In this document: positions 8,161-17,297 of the stretch, one piece after another | Numbering within the stretch: the first letter of the stretch is position 1 | Layout: every line of letters starts with the position of its first letter | Assembly (NCBI RefSeq): GCF_901538265.1 | Contig: NZ_LR593886.1 | Coordinates: forward strand, 5,229,738-5,293,737 | Length of the DNA stretch: 64,000 bases | Direction of reading: 5' to 3' | Origin: Gemmata massiliana | GTDB taxonomy: Bacteria; Planctomycetota; Planctomycetia; Gemmatales; Gemmataceae | Position numbers and translations under genes: made by a program | The notes under the pieces: generated by a model | Database searches by the model: none | What the model saw: the letters and a program-made list of their open reading frames with translations, nothing else | Told to the model about the DNA's origin: nothing

Positions 8161-9018
8161 TCAACCGTTCACCGCTCGCTCGATGTATTCACGAAGGGTG
8201 ATCATTCCTCGTTCCGTGTTGTCTGTTATCTCGGCAGGTTCGTCTACGACCACTCCCGTCATACAGGCGTAAGACTTTGCAGCCTGTTCCGAGAACCCGA
8301 GTTTCCGGTAGGTCTCGACCCACTTTTCGCGCGGGATGGTCTCGACCTCGACCGGCCTGCGCAGCGCGGAGACGAATGCCCTGGCCACGTCCCGTGGCGT
8401 GTACCGCTTCGGCCCTTCGATGTTCACCACGCCGGTTTTGCCTTCCGGCTCTAACATCCGTCGTGCGGCGATCTCGCCCAGGTCTTGCGGTGCAACCATC
8501 GGAATGGGAACGTCGGCCGGGAAGAAGCACGGCAGCTTCCCTCGCTCACGCACGGAGTCGAGCATCTCCAGCCAGTTGCTCATGTAGTAACCCCCGCGGT
8601 TGGTCGCCACGGGGATGGGCTGCGCCCGGAGTCGCTCCTCGAATTCGTGGAGTACGGTGAGGTCACCGCACCGCTCGCCCGCTCGAGCGCTGGAGACCGA
8701 GGCGGCGACTACCTTCTTCAGCCCCGATCCGTTCAGAGCCTCGACGATTGCGGCGGCTGTGGCTCGCTCCTCCGTATCGGTATCGGTGGGCGGTGCGGCC
8801 GGCGGATTGAGGAGGAACGCCCGGGATCCGGTGCGGAAAACCTCGCGAAGCTTGGCGGTGTCGAGAACGTCCGCGATGGCGACTTTGGCTCCCGCTTTTT
8901 TCAGGTCTGAGGCGCGAGTGGCGTCCCGCGTAACGACCGTGACAGGTTCTCCGCGCTTCAGAAGCGCCCGTGCGGTTGCGGCCCCGACATGGCCCGTTGC
9001 TCCCAAAATGATGTGCAT
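8161..9018 (-). CDS. NmrA-like NAD(P)-binding protein
   Basis: 285 residues from ATG 9018, preceded by GGGGGACGCC. The dinucleotide motif ILGATGHVGAATARALL lies at the very N-terminus, followed by VTRDATRASDLKKAGAKVAI and the NmrA-type acceptor helix EERATAAAIVEAL. The later part (NRGGYYMSNWLEML, APQDLGEIAARRML, GPKRYTPRDVARAF) matches atypical short-chain dehydrogenases of the NmrA/HSCARG group. These act as redox sensors or quinone reductases; which is unknown. First gene of the operon running to 5363. Confidence 0.85.
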   Translation of the reverse strand: MHIILGATGHVGAATARALLKRGEPVTVVTRDATRASDLKKAGAKVAIADVLDTAKLREVFRTGSRAFLLNPPAAPPTDTDTEERATAAAIVEALNGSGLKKVVAASVSSARAGERCGDLTVLHEFEERLRAQPIPVATNRGGYYMSNWLEMLDSVRERGKLPCFFPADVPIPMVAPQDLGEIAARRMLEPEGKTGVVNIEGPKRYTPRDVARAFVSALRRPVEVETIPREKWVETYRKLGFSEQAAKSYACMTGVVVDEPAEITDNTERGMITLREYIERAVNG

Positions 9019-9187
9019 GGCGTCCCCCATCGTTTCAACCACAGTTCAGCGGCCAGAAAGCAACAAATCTCAGGCCAAGCGAAATCCGGCAACGAAGATT
9101 CACGCCACACGTAGAAACCGCTTGCGCGAACCGCCGGGCCGTGGCAAGGTTCTGCTCAAGCGGACACTAATGATTCATTTCCCCAGG

Positions 9188-9246
9188 CCTTCGGTGCAGC
9201 AGATGCCGACTGTCCGCAACCACAGGTGCGTCTGCTGCACCGAAGG
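9188..9246. repeat. perfect 16-bp inverted repeat in a divergent intergenic region
   Basis: Arms 9188-9203 (CCTTCGGTGCAGCAGA) and 9231-9246 are exact reverse complements with a 27-base spacer. The hairpin lies 18 bases before the ATG of the plus-strand gene at 9265 and about 170 bases before the minus-strand operon start. No T-run follows either side, so an intrinsic terminator is unlikely; a regulatory RNA structure or a protein-binding site is possible. Confidence 0.7.
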
Positions 9247-9264
9247 GCTAGGTAGTGAGGAACG

Positions 9265-9594
9265 ATGGCCTCCAGCGATTACGGCGGGTACGCATACCGA
9301 AACGGCAGACGGGTTGAGGAGTGGAGCGACGCCGTGCTGTCCCCCGATGGTATCCAGAGCACGCCGGGTGGGTGGCCAGGCTGGACGATTGAAGCAGCGC
9401 GCTCTGGCGGTAGTTACGCTCAGGCCGTGCTCGACGCATGCCATGCAGAGGAGATGCGAGACGTAATCGGCCTCCTCGTTTACGCCAAGGACATGAAGGA
9501 CCGGTCAGGCGACACACCGGCGTATCGAGCGAAAAAGGAAGAGGGCTGGGCTCGTGCGCGGGCTATTCTCGCCAAACTGAATGGCCAGTCATGA
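9265..9594 (+). CDS. hypothetical protein, first gene of a coupled three-gene operon
   Basis: 109 residues beginning SSDYGGYAYRNGRRVEEWSD, then PGGWPGWTI, then a helical acidic C-terminal half. The opening (YGGYAYRNG) recalls a small family of unknown function, but I cannot name it. Its stop overlaps the next start in an ATGA, so translation is probably coupled. Confidence 0.6.
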   Translation: MASSDYGGYAYRNGRRVEEWSDAVLSPDGIQSTPGGWPGWTIEAARSGGSYAQAVLDACHAEEMRDVIGLLVYAKDMKDRSGDTPAYRAKKEEGWARARAILAKLNGQS

Positions 9595-10124
9595 GTGCCC
9601 CTGACATGCCAGGCACCAAGCTGCCACTGCTTCCCGTTCCGCCCGGCCTCGGCCCGGCGCTTGGCTACCCCGGTAACGCTCGCTACGTCGTTTTCTACCT
9701 CGACGCAGACCTTGATGACGTCATGTACAACGACGGCGTGAGGGCGGGAACCGGATCTACTTGGGTGTTCCAAGGTTACCGACGCCACCCAGCGGTCGAA
9801 CCGCTCTTGCGGGACTTCGACTTGACCTCGGCGCAATCCGATCTGTGCCTCGTCTTCGATCTGGAGGGCACCCGCGCCAGTATCGCAAGCGCGACTGAGG
9901 CCGCAGAGTTTCTTCGCCGGCACCGACAGCCACTCCCGCCCGCGCCCCCAATGACCGAACCCCTTCGCAGCCTCGCTGAGCAGTTGCAAGAGGGTTTTGA
10001 AGAGGTGAAGGTCGATCACAATGCGGTGGCAAAGGCAATGGCCGAGCAGCGCGGGCGAGTGGGCCGACTTATGTCTTGGCTTGATCAATGCCCTACGCCG
10101 CCTCGTCGCGGTCACACTCCGTGA
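9591..10124 (+). CDS. hypothetical protein (177 aa)
   Basis: Starts at ATG 9591 in the ATGA overlap with the previous gene. Residues 1-110 have a globular pattern (YVVFYLDADLDDVMYNDGV, SDLCLVFDLEGTRASIASAT); the C-terminal 60 residues are Pro-rich then helical (LAEQLQEGFEEVKVDHNAVA), possibly coiled coil. It overlaps the next gene by GTGA. No family recognised. Confidence 0.6.
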   Translation: MSAPDMPGTKLPLLPVPPGLGPALGYPGNARYVVFYLDADLDDVMYNDGVRAGTGSTWVFQGYRRHPAVEPLLRDFDLTSAQSDLCLVFDLEGTRASIASATEAAEFLRRHRQPLPPAPPMTEPLRSLAEQLQEGFEEVKVDHNAVAKAMAEQRGRVGRLMSWLDQCPTPPRRGHTP

Positions 10125-10405
10125 CCCGCACGTTCCGCGTGTCCCTCGGCAACTCAACACTCACGGGCAAGCAAGCCATCGATCAGGTTCGCCAGTTCCG
10201 CAACCAGCTCTGCTCGCTCTACAAGAAGCCCGGCCTCGTTTCGTTGGTCACGGTTGAGGATGTCGAGACACGGAATCAGGGCGTGGTTGCGTTTTACGAT
10301 GCCGACGATCCGTGTGCAGTGGAGTGGGCCAAACGGGCCGAGGCGGTCAGTGCGGAACTGTGGCAGGCGCTGACGGAACGGCGGAAATGCGCCGGGCGCG
10401 GATGA
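10121..10405 (+). CDS. hypothetical protein (94 aa)
   Basis: The GTG at 10121 overlaps the upstream TGA as GTGA, continuing the coupled arrangement; an ATG at 10088 in the same frame would overlap much more and is less likely. The product is a small basic protein with VSLVTVEDVETRNQGVVAFY and a C-terminal helix. Function unknown, probably acting with its two upstream partners. Confidence 0.5.
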   Translation: MTRTFRVSLGNSTLTGKQAIDQVRQFRNQLCSLYKKPGLVSLVTVEDVETRNQGVVAFYDADDPCAVEWAKRAEAVSAELWQALTERRKCAGRG

Positions 10406-10527
10406 ACTAGGAGCAAGATGAAGCACATGCAAACCGTCAAGCGGACATCTCATCGGAGCGCCGGCCCGTCGTTTGCGAGCCGTTTCTGTCCGTTACGATC
10501 GATTTGATACGAGCGATAAGGACGGAG

Positions 10528-11829
10528 ATGGGTGACACCGCGTGGTTCCTGGTGATCGGGTTACTCCTCACCGCGATGGCGTTCACCGGGTCGGTGCTCA
10601 AGCGCGCCCCGCTTTCCGCCGCCATGTTCTACCTCGCAGCCGGGTTCGTCATCGGTCCTGCCGGCGCAGGCATGCTCGACCTGCGCTTTCCGGGCGGCGC
10701 GTTGATCGTCGAGCGCATCGCCGAGGTCGCCGTCCTGGTCTCCCTTTTCACCGCCGGGTTGAAGCTCCGCGTGCCGCCCGGCGACCGGCGGTGGTTGCTC
10801 CCGCTCCGGCTCGCGTTTCTTTCCATGGCCGTGACCGTCGGCCTTATTGCGCTGATCGGTGTCTTCCTGCTCGGTCTACCGGTTGGGGCCGCGGTCCTGC
10901 TCGGTGCGATCCTCGCGCCCACCGACCCGGTGCTCGCTTCCGACGTGCAGGTAACCGACGCGTGGGACGACGACCGCGTCCGGTTCTCGCTCACCGGCGA
11001 GGCCGGGATGAATGACGGCGCCGCGTTCCCGTTCGTACTCCTCGGCCTCGGGCTGCTCGGGCTGCACGACCTCGGCACGGGATGGTGGAAGTGGCTGGCG
11101 GTAGACGTTGCCTGGGGCGTGATCGCGGGGCCGGCCGTCGGGTGGGCGCTCGGGGCGGCGGCCGGGAAGTTGGTGCTGTACCTGCGCCGGCGGCACCGGG
11201 AGGCGGTCGGGTTGGACGACTTCCTCACCCTCGGGCTGATCGCCCTCTCGTTCGGTCTCGCCGATCTGATCCACGCTTACGGGTTCCTGGCCGTGTTCGC
11301 GGCCGGGGTCGCGCTGCGGCGGGTGGAGATGCGGGAGAGCGGGGACGCATCGCGGGAGGAGCTGCGGGAGCGGCGGAAGGAGGTCGACGAGGAGGACCTG
11401 GCCACCGACCCGAGAACCGCGCCCACACACATGACCCGGCAGGTGCTGCGGTTCAACGAGCACATCGAGCGGATCGGCGAGGTCGCCGTCGTCATCGTCC
11501 TCGGAAGCCTCTTGTCGGCCGCCACACTGACCCCCAAGGGCTGGTGGTTCGTGCCGCTGGTGTTCCTTGTGGTCCGACCGGTCGCCACGCGGGTCGGGCT
11601 CGTCGGAGCGGGATTGAAAGGGCCGCAACGGGCTTTAATCGGGTGGTTCGGGGTGCGGGGCGCAGGGTCGGTGTACTACCTGGCCTTTGTTCTCGGGCAC
11701 GGCGCACCCGAGCCACTGGCGGACGAGCTGACGCAACTCACCCTGACCGCGGTGGCGGCCTCGATCGTCCTCCACGGCGTGTCGGTGACTCCGCTCATGA
11801 ATCTCTACGGTCGGATGCGCGGGCACTGA
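10528..11829 (+). CDS. cation:proton antiporter (CPA1/NhaP type)
   Basis: 433 residues, about twelve hydrophobic helices from residue 5 on. Diagnostic segments are PTDPVLASDVQV with the ion-binding Asp, and GEAGMNDGAAFPFVLLGLG, the ND motif of electroneutral Na+(K+)/H+ exchangers. A charged cytoplasmic insertion (EELRERRKEVDEEDLA) precedes the last helices, and GVRGAGSVYYLAF is a conserved late motif. AAGGACGGAG just before ATG 10528 fixes the start. It exchanges monovalent cations for protons at the inner membrane. Monocistronic by spacing. Confidence 0.9.
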   Translation: MGDTAWFLVIGLLLTAMAFTGSVLKRAPLSAAMFYLAAGFVIGPAGAGMLDLRFPGGALIVERIAEVAVLVSLFTAGLKLRVPPGDRRWLLPLRLAFLSMAVTVGLIALIGVFLLGLPVGAAVLLGAILAPTDPVLASDVQVTDAWDDDRVRFSLTGEAGMNDGAAFPFVLLGLGLLGLHDLGTGWWKWLAVDVAWGVIAGPAVGWALGAAAGKLVLYLRRRHREAVGLDDFLTLGLIALSFGLADLIHAYGFLAVFAAGVALRRVEMRESGDASREELRERRKEVDEEDLATDPRTAPTHMTRQVLRFNEHIERIGEVAVVIVLGSLLSAATLTPKGWWFVPLVFLVVRPVATRVGLVGAGLKGPQRALIGWFGVRGAGSVYYLAFVLGHGAPEPLADELTQLTLTAVAASIVLHGVSVTPLMNLYGRMRGH

Positions 11830-11924
11830 ACTGGGAGCCGGAACAGGCGGACAAGAAATGTGGAAGCCAAGAAAAGAAAAAGGGACCGATTGCCCGGTCC
11901 CGCGTGCGTTTCACTCCGAGCCGA

Positions 11925-12443
11925 TTACATCACCGGAGCGTTCGCCCGGTTGTACCCGCCGTGGCGGCCCAGCAGGTCCCGGGCGTCTTCGCCCTGGCCG
12001 CACTCGACCGTCACCAGGTACTTGCCCGCCTGCACCTGGCCCTCGTAAAACTTCGCGTCGTCTTCGGGGATGCCCCAGCCGATGAGTGCCCCGGCAACGC
12101 CTGCCGCCGCGGCCCCACCGGCCGCGCTGACGAGGGCTGCGGCCAGCGGCCCCATGGCGAGGATCGGCCCGATCACCGGGATCACCCCGAACGACACGGC
12201 CAGCGAGCCCAGGGCCAGCGCCCCGCCACCGGCCACCGCGCCGATCGCCGCCCCTTCGGCCGCGTTCGTGTCCCGCGCGCCCGACCCGTCCCGCTTCACC
12301 GTTTTGCCGCTCGCGTCCTGAGCGACCAACCCGATCTGCTTGTCCTCGTAGCCCGCGCTCTTGAGCTCTTCGATCGCACGGTCCGCGGCCTCACGAGTCG
12401 AGAAGACGCCGACGGTCGTATTGCAAGTGGCAGCCTTAGCCAT
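11925..12443 (-). CDS. general-stress-protein-17M-type protein with glycine-zipper-like core
   Basis: 172 residues. The N-terminal 45 residues (TVGVFSTREAADRAIEELKS, then GYEDKQIGLVA) match the heat-induced stress protein YflT/17M-like domain. The centre is a long Gly/Ala-rich hydrophobic stretch (about residues 62-125), and the C-terminus returns to a ferredoxin-like strand set (YLVTVECG, DARDLLGRHGGYN). Likely membrane-associated stress protein. Confidence 0.75.
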   Translation of the reverse strand: MAKAATCNTTVGVFSTREAADRAIEELKSAGYEDKQIGLVAQDASGKTVKRDGSGARDTNAAEGAAIGAVAGGGALALGSLAVSFGVIPVIGPILAMGPLAAALVSAAGGAAAAGVAGALIGWGIPEDDAKFYEGQVQAGKYLVTVECGQGEDARDLLGRHGGYNRANAPVM

Positions 12444-12859
12444 GACTGATCCTCACGTTGGAGATGTTCCGGCCGAGTCGCCGGTACGCTGTGTCGTCAG
12501 CACAGCTCATGCCGGTCGAGAAGCTCGCCGTCCCATTCGTGAAGTCCTTGCAAACGCGCGGCAAGAAAGGCGTCACCCGCTCGCTTGTGAAGTAAGCGTT
12601 ACAACCACTGCAGCGGGATCGCTGCCTCGAAACAGCGGAATGCAAGGCGTTTCGCACCACCGAAGGCACCCGCAGGCTTTGGCACACCGTCTGCTTTACA
12701 TCTTTCGACGAACACCAAGTCGGGCCAGGTTCCCCGGCTCACTTCACATACCACAACACCCGTCCCCCAACCTATCCACGAAAGCCGGTACCTTCGGGTG
12801 CCGGCTTCCTCTTTTTGTCGGCGCTTGCGCGAGTGAGGTTTTTCCGGCACCCTCGCCAT
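12444..12859. other. intergenic stretch without a supported gene
   Basis: Open frames on both strands are short and low in quality. I see no tRNA, convincing terminator or repeat here. Confidence 0.4.
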
Positions 12860-13231
12860 ATGGCTGAGCGCACCGAGATTCACACCGATGGAACCTTCAA
12901 CGACCAAACCGGAGTCGGCGGGTGGGCGGCCGTCGTCGCGCGCACCTCAACCGGGTGGCAGGAGGGCACATCGAGTTACGAGATGGAGCCTCGCGCGATC
13001 GTCGAGGCCGTGAAGTTGGCGGAAGGCCCGTGTACCGTCGTCTCCGACCACGAAGGGATCATCGGTCTCGCGCGCGACGGTCGAACGCCACGCATGTGTC
13101 GGTCGCTCTGGGATGAGCTTTACGCTACCGCGACGGGTAAGGACATCGTGTTCGAGTGGAAGAAGCGAGACCAGTCGCTCGGCTCGCGTCTGGCCCACCA
13201 GCTTTCGAGGGGCGCGGCGAAGGGGCGGTGA
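12860..13231 (+). CDS. RNase H-like mini-protein
   Basis: 123 residues, shorter than the usual 150 of RNase HI. It opens ERTEIHTDGTF with the first catalytic Asp, then GVGGWAAVVA. A MEPRAIVEAVKLAE helix supplies the Glu, and CTVVSDHEGI a second Asp. The last acidic position of RNase HI corresponds to SRLAHQLSRGA, where a His-containing AHQLSR replaces the Asp. The fold assignment is good. Activity is uncertain because the loop region and fourth acidic residue differ. Confidence 0.75.
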   Translation: MAERTEIHTDGTFNDQTGVGGWAAVVARTSTGWQEGTSSYEMEPRAIVEAVKLAEGPCTVVSDHEGIIGLARDGRTPRMCRSLWDELYATATGKDIVFEWKKRDQSLGSRLAHQLSRGAAKGR

Positions 13232-13378
13232 CGGGCCGTTTGGCACACGCCTTGCAAATCTGCCCAACCGTCCGGGCCGCCACCTGTTGTGGCCGAAACC
13301 GGTTCCAAGTATTCGGGCGTGGTACCGGGGAGGTGATCCGGGCCGGGACTACTGCCTTCACCCAATTTCCCGGTTCAA

Positions 13379-14887
13379 ATGGACGACTCGCCCGACCAAT
13401 CATCCCCTCTTTCCGCCACCGGCGTCGTCGGACTGGACAACATCTTGGGCGGCGGCCTCACCCCTAGCCGCCTCTACCTGATCGAGGGCAACCCAGGCTC
13501 GGGCAAGACCACCCTCGCGCTACAGTACCTCCTCGAAGGCGTCCGCCGCAAAGAACCCTGCCTGTACGTGACGCTCTCCGAGACGAAGGCGGAACTCACC
13601 GCCGTGGCCAAGTCCCACGGCTGGTCCCTCGAAGGCATCGAGATCGTCGAGCTGACCGCGTCCGAGGCCGAACTGGAGCCGGACAACCAGCACACGATGT
13701 TCCAACCGGCCGACGTCGAACTCGGCCAGACCACCAAGGCCGTCCTCGCCGAGGTCGAGCGGGTCAAGCCCCGCCGGGTGGTCATTGACTCCCTGTCTGA
13801 ACTCCGCCTGCTCGCTCAGAGCTCGCTCCGGTACCGCCGCCAGATCCTCGCGTTTAAACAATTCTTCACCGGGCGCGAGTGTACGGTGCTGTTGCTCGAC
13901 GACAACACCTCGTCGGCCGGCGACCTGCAGCTCCACAGCATCGCCCACGGGGTCATCAGCCTCGAACACCTGTCCCCCCAGTACGGGTCCGAACGGCGGC
14001 GGTTGCGGGTGGTGAAGCTCCGCGGCCAGCGGTTCCGCGGCGGGCTCCACGACTTTAACATCGCCACCGGGGGACTCGACGTGTTTCCCCGGCTGGTCGC
14101 GTCCGAGCACGTCGAGGGCCGGGAGCGAGCGATGCTCACCGGGGACGTGCCGGAACTCGACCGCCTGCTCGGGGGCGGTATCGACTTCGGCACCAGCACC
14201 CTGCTCGTCGGCCCGGCTGGGTGCGGCAAGTCCTCGGTCGCCATCAACTACGCCCGCGCAGCCGCCGCTCGCGGCGACCGGGCCGCTCTGTTCGCGTTCG
14301 ACGAGCGGTCCGAGACCCTGCTCCACCGGGCTGCGGGCCTGGGCATGGACCTGCGCCCGCAACTCAAGAACAAGACCCTAACCCTCCAGCAGGTGGACCC
14401 GGCCGAACTGTCCCCCGGCGAGTTCGCCGCCACGGTCCGTAAGGCCGTAGACGGGGCCGACGGGCACGCTCCGGCCAAAGTCGTCGTGATCGACAGCCTG
14501 AACGGGTACCTGCACGCCATGCCGGAGGAGGACTTCCTCACGGTCCAGATGCACGAGCTGCTCACCTACCTCGGGCACAAGGGGGTCGTCACGTTCCTCG
14601 TGCTCGCACAGCACGGGATGATCGGGAGCATGCAGGCCCCGGTGGACACTACCTACCTCGCCGACACCGTCGTTCTGTTCCGCTACTTCGAGGCCCACGG
14701 GGAGGTGCGGCAGGCCATCTCGGTGGTGAAGAAGCGGAGCGGCAAACACGAGCGGACGATCCGCGAGTTGAAGCTGGATAACGGCATCCGGGTGGGCGAG
14801 CCGCTCAAGGAGTTCCGCGGGGTGCTGACGGGGACACCGACCTTCGACGGCGAGGGCGACACGCTGATGGGGCCGGCGAATGCCTGA
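13379..14887 (+). CDS. KaiC-like double-domain RecA-fold ATPase
   Basis: 502 residues with two KaiC/RAD55-type P-loop domains. Domain 1 has Walker A EGNPGSGKTT near residue 36 and Walker B RRVVIDSLSEL. Domain 2 has GPAGCGKSS near residue 278 and KVVVIDSLNGYL. Such non-circadian KaiC homologues pair with histidine kinases in signalling modules; here the next gene, a hybrid kinase, overlaps by 8 bases. No KaiA or KaiB is nearby. Confidence 0.88.
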   Translation: MDDSPDQSSPLSATGVVGLDNILGGGLTPSRLYLIEGNPGSGKTTLALQYLLEGVRRKEPCLYVTLSETKAELTAVAKSHGWSLEGIEIVELTASEAELEPDNQHTMFQPADVELGQTTKAVLAEVERVKPRRVVIDSLSELRLLAQSSLRYRRQILAFKQFFTGRECTVLLLDDNTSSAGDLQLHSIAHGVISLEHLSPQYGSERRRLRVVKLRGQRFRGGLHDFNIATGGLDVFPRLVASEHVEGRERAMLTGDVPELDRLLGGGIDFGTSTLLVGPAGCGKSSVAINYARAAAARGDRAALFAFDERSETLLHRAAGLGMDLRPQLKNKTLTLQQVDPAELSPGEFAATVRKAVDGADGHAPAKVVVIDSLNGYLHAMPEEDFLTVQMHELLTYLGHKGVVTFLVLAQHGMIGSMQAPVDTTYLADTVVLFRYFEAHGEVRQAISVVKKRSGKHERTIRELKLDNGIRVGEPLKEFRGVLTGTPTFDGEGDTLMGPANA

Positions 14888-16427
14888 CACCGACGAGCGG
14901 GTGCTGTTCCTCAGCCCCACGAAGAAGGACGCGACCGCCGGACTGGCGCTTATGGCCGGGGCCGGACTGACGTGCCACGCCTGCGCGTCCCTGGCCGAAC
15001 TGTGCCGCGAGATTCCGGTCGGGGTCGGGACCGTGATCGTGCCCGAAGAGGCCGCGATCGGGGACGGGGCCGGTGCGCTCAAAGCCGCGATCCGCGACCA
15101 GCCCCCGTGGTCGAATCTGCCGATCCTGGTACTCACGGCCGCCGGCCCGACCGCGACGGCGCGCGTCAAGGCGCTGATCGAACTGGGCGACATCACTCTG
15201 CTCAAGCGCCCGCTGGAGGCGGCCGAGTTCCTGAACGCCGTCCGCGCCGCCCTGCGCGACCGCAGGCGTCAGTATCAGGTGCGTGGCTACATCGCCGAGC
15301 AAACGCGGCAGGCCGAGGAATTGCGGGACGCCGACCGCCGCAAGGACGAGTTCCTTGCCATGCTGGCACACGAGCTGAGAAACCCCCTCGCGCCCATACG
15401 CAACGGACTGGCGATCCTGGGCCTGCGGGACGGCGACCGGGAGGTGGTGCACCGGACGCACGGAATGATGTCCCGACAGGTGGACCATCTCAGCCGGCTG
15501 GTGGACGATCTGCTCGATGTGTCCCGGATCACGCGCGGCAAGGTCGAGTTGCGGGTCGAAACGGTGGACCTCAATGCCGTACTCGCCCGTGCGGCCGAGG
15601 CCGCACGTCCTCTGATCGACGCCCGCCGCCACCGTCTGATCGTCACCCAGCCCGGCCGTCCCGTACTGGTCTCGGCCGACCCGACGCGGCTCGCCCAGGT
15701 GGTCGGCAACCTGCTCACCAACGCGGCCAAGTACAGCGACGAGGGCGGGCGCATCGAACTGATTCTGGAAGAGGACGGGGTGGCGATCGTCCGCGTGCGG
15801 GACACCGGCCTGGGGATCCCGGCCGACATGCTCCCGCGGGTGTTCGACCTGTTCACCCAGGTGGGCCGCACCCTCGACCGTGCCGACGGCGGGCTCGGGA
15901 TCGGGCTGACGCTGGTCAAAAGTTTGGTGGAGCTACACGGGGGCACGGTTTCAGTGGCGAGCGACGGTCCGGGGAAAGGGAGCGAGTTCACCGTCCGACT
16001 GCCGAAACGCGCCCGGGGCAAGGAAAAGGGTGAGCCCGGATCCGTAACCGTACCGTTGGCGGCCCGCCGCGTCCTGATCGTGGACGACAACCCGGACGCC
16101 GGAGACAGTTTGGCCGAGCTGCTCCGCCTGAGCGGGCACGCCGTGGAGGTCGCCCGGAGCGGGATGCTCGGGCTCGAAGCGGCCCGCAAGCTACGCCCCG
16201 ACACCGCGCTGCTCGACATCGGCCTGCCGGGGATGAGTGGGTACGAACTGGCCGGGCGGCTGCGGGCCGAGCCGTTCGGCGCGGGGGTCCTGCTCGTCGC
16301 GCTGACCGGTTACGGCCAGGAAGACGATCGGAAGCGGTCGGCCGAGGCGGGGTTCGACCACCACCTCACGAAACCAGCGGACCTGAGCGCTTTGATGAAG
16401 CTGCTGTCAGCCGACCGGAACCGTTAG
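14880..16427 (+). CDS. hybrid sensor histidine kinase with N-terminal pseudo-receiver
   Basis: 515 residues. Residues 1-125 look like a receiver fold whose phospho-acceptor position reads TVIVPEEA rather than an Asp, so probably a pseudo-receiver. A HisKA helix follows with the phospho-His in FLAMLAHELRNPLAPI, then the ATPase N-box GNLLTNAAKYSDEG, G1 VRDTGLGIP and G2 GGLGIGLTLV. A true C-terminal receiver has VDDNPDAG, the Asp in LLDIGLPGMSG and Lys in HLTKPAD. No membrane segment, so cytosolic. Its start lies inside the upstream KaiC-like gene, implying coupled translation and a joint role. Confidence 0.92.
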   Translation: MPDTDERVLFLSPTKKDATAGLALMAGAGLTCHACASLAELCREIPVGVGTVIVPEEAAIGDGAGALKAAIRDQPPWSNLPILVLTAAGPTATARVKALIELGDITLLKRPLEAAEFLNAVRAALRDRRRQYQVRGYIAEQTRQAEELRDADRRKDEFLAMLAHELRNPLAPIRNGLAILGLRDGDREVVHRTHGMMSRQVDHLSRLVDDLLDVSRITRGKVELRVETVDLNAVLARAAEAARPLIDARRHRLIVTQPGRPVLVSADPTRLAQVVGNLLTNAAKYSDEGGRIELILEEDGVAIVRVRDTGLGIPADMLPRVFDLFTQVGRTLDRADGGLGIGLTLVKSLVELHGGTVSVASDGPGKGSEFTVRLPKRARGKEKGEPGSVTVPLAARRVLIVDDNPDAGDSLAELLRLSGHAVEVARSGMLGLEAARKLRPDTALLDIGLPGMSGYELAGRLRAEPFGAGVLLVALTGYGQEDDRKRSAEAGFDHHLTKPADLSALMKLLSADRNR

Positions 16428-16843
16428 TGGCGATCTCATCGCGTCTGAGTTCGCGGTGTCCACAAACGGAAGATGCGTGGTGCATCGGCTCCCACCGCGA
16501 GGGTAAACACGTAAAGGGCGGTAAGGTCGTCGAACGTCGAGATGAGCACTGCGGAAATGAAAACAACCGGGGCTCCGGCACCCTCTCCAAAGTGCTGGAA
16601 CCCCGGCAGTAGTTTTATCGGGCTGTACCTGTCGCTCGCCTGCGCCGCCTCTCCCCACAACGCAGCCGAACGATCACGCGGTGCCCGACGCGGTGAGGTA
16701 AAGCAGAGGCCGTGCCGTTTGGTGCCGCTTTCGCGCGTCAGGCACGATTACCTATGATTTCAAGCACATTGCGGATTTATCGCAACAATCCCCTGACGGT
16801 CCGCTTGCCGCGAGTGCCTGCTGCTGAAGCAAGTGCTGCACGC
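16428..16843. other. intergenic stretch, one doubtful minus-strand frame
   Basis: A minus-strand frame at 16436-16660 would encode a partly hydrophobic peptide (APVVFISAVLISTFDDLTAL), but its start would be GTG without a clear ribosome site. I do not call it a gene. No repeat or RNA gene is seen. Confidence 0.35.
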
Positions 16844-17116
16844 TTACGCCGCCACTCGCACCAAGGCCGGAGCCGGGAGCTTCAGATCAGTTTTGTGAAC
16901 CCACCGCCCCGCGTCCGGTGAGCCGGACCACTGCTGCATCTGGATGGTGGTGGCGTGACCGCGTTCTTCCTCGTCGAGCAGTTCCATGAACGAGTCGATG
17001 TACTCCTGCCGCACGTGGGTGGAGGAGCGGCCGACGAAGATGAGTGCGTCGTGGCGGTCGTCGAACGCGACCATAACACGACAGTTCTGAGCTTTGGATT
17101 CGGTGGTGACGATCAT
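16844..17116 (-). CDS. small hypothetical protein (90 aa)
   Basis: ATG 17116 is preceded by GGAAGG. The product has strands RVMVAFDDRHDALIFVGRSS and an acidic helix FMELLDEEERGHATTIQMQQ. The C-terminal 20 residues are Pro/Ala-rich. Family not recognised. It shares the 17.1-17.3 kb neighbourhood with a stand-alone receiver protein on the same strand, about 180 bases upstream. Confidence 0.5.
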   Translation of the reverse strand: MIVTTESKAQNCRVMVAFDDRHDALIFVGRSSTHVRQEYIDSFMELLDEEERGHATTIQMQQWSGSPDAGRWVHKTDLKLPAPALVRVAA

Positions 17117-17297
17117 CGGAGAACCTTCCGTGGTTCGGTCTTGGTGTGTTGGGCGTTGCCGTCCTGGCGACGTGAGTAAGGATGGCAGGTGAGGTGGGGT
17201 TGTTCAAGGACGATTCCGGGATTCTGCGGAGATTCACTCAAGATCGAGGGTGGCGGGCCAAGGGAAGAGTTGACGGTGCCAAACGGAAGAGAGCCGC

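Noticed and set aside
12599-12907. 102-residue minus-strand frame
   Set aside because: Overlaps the RNase H-like gene start on the other strand and has no recognisable composition.
16436-16660. Small hydrophobic minus-strand protein
   Set aside because: GTG start without ribosome site, no family, could be chance.
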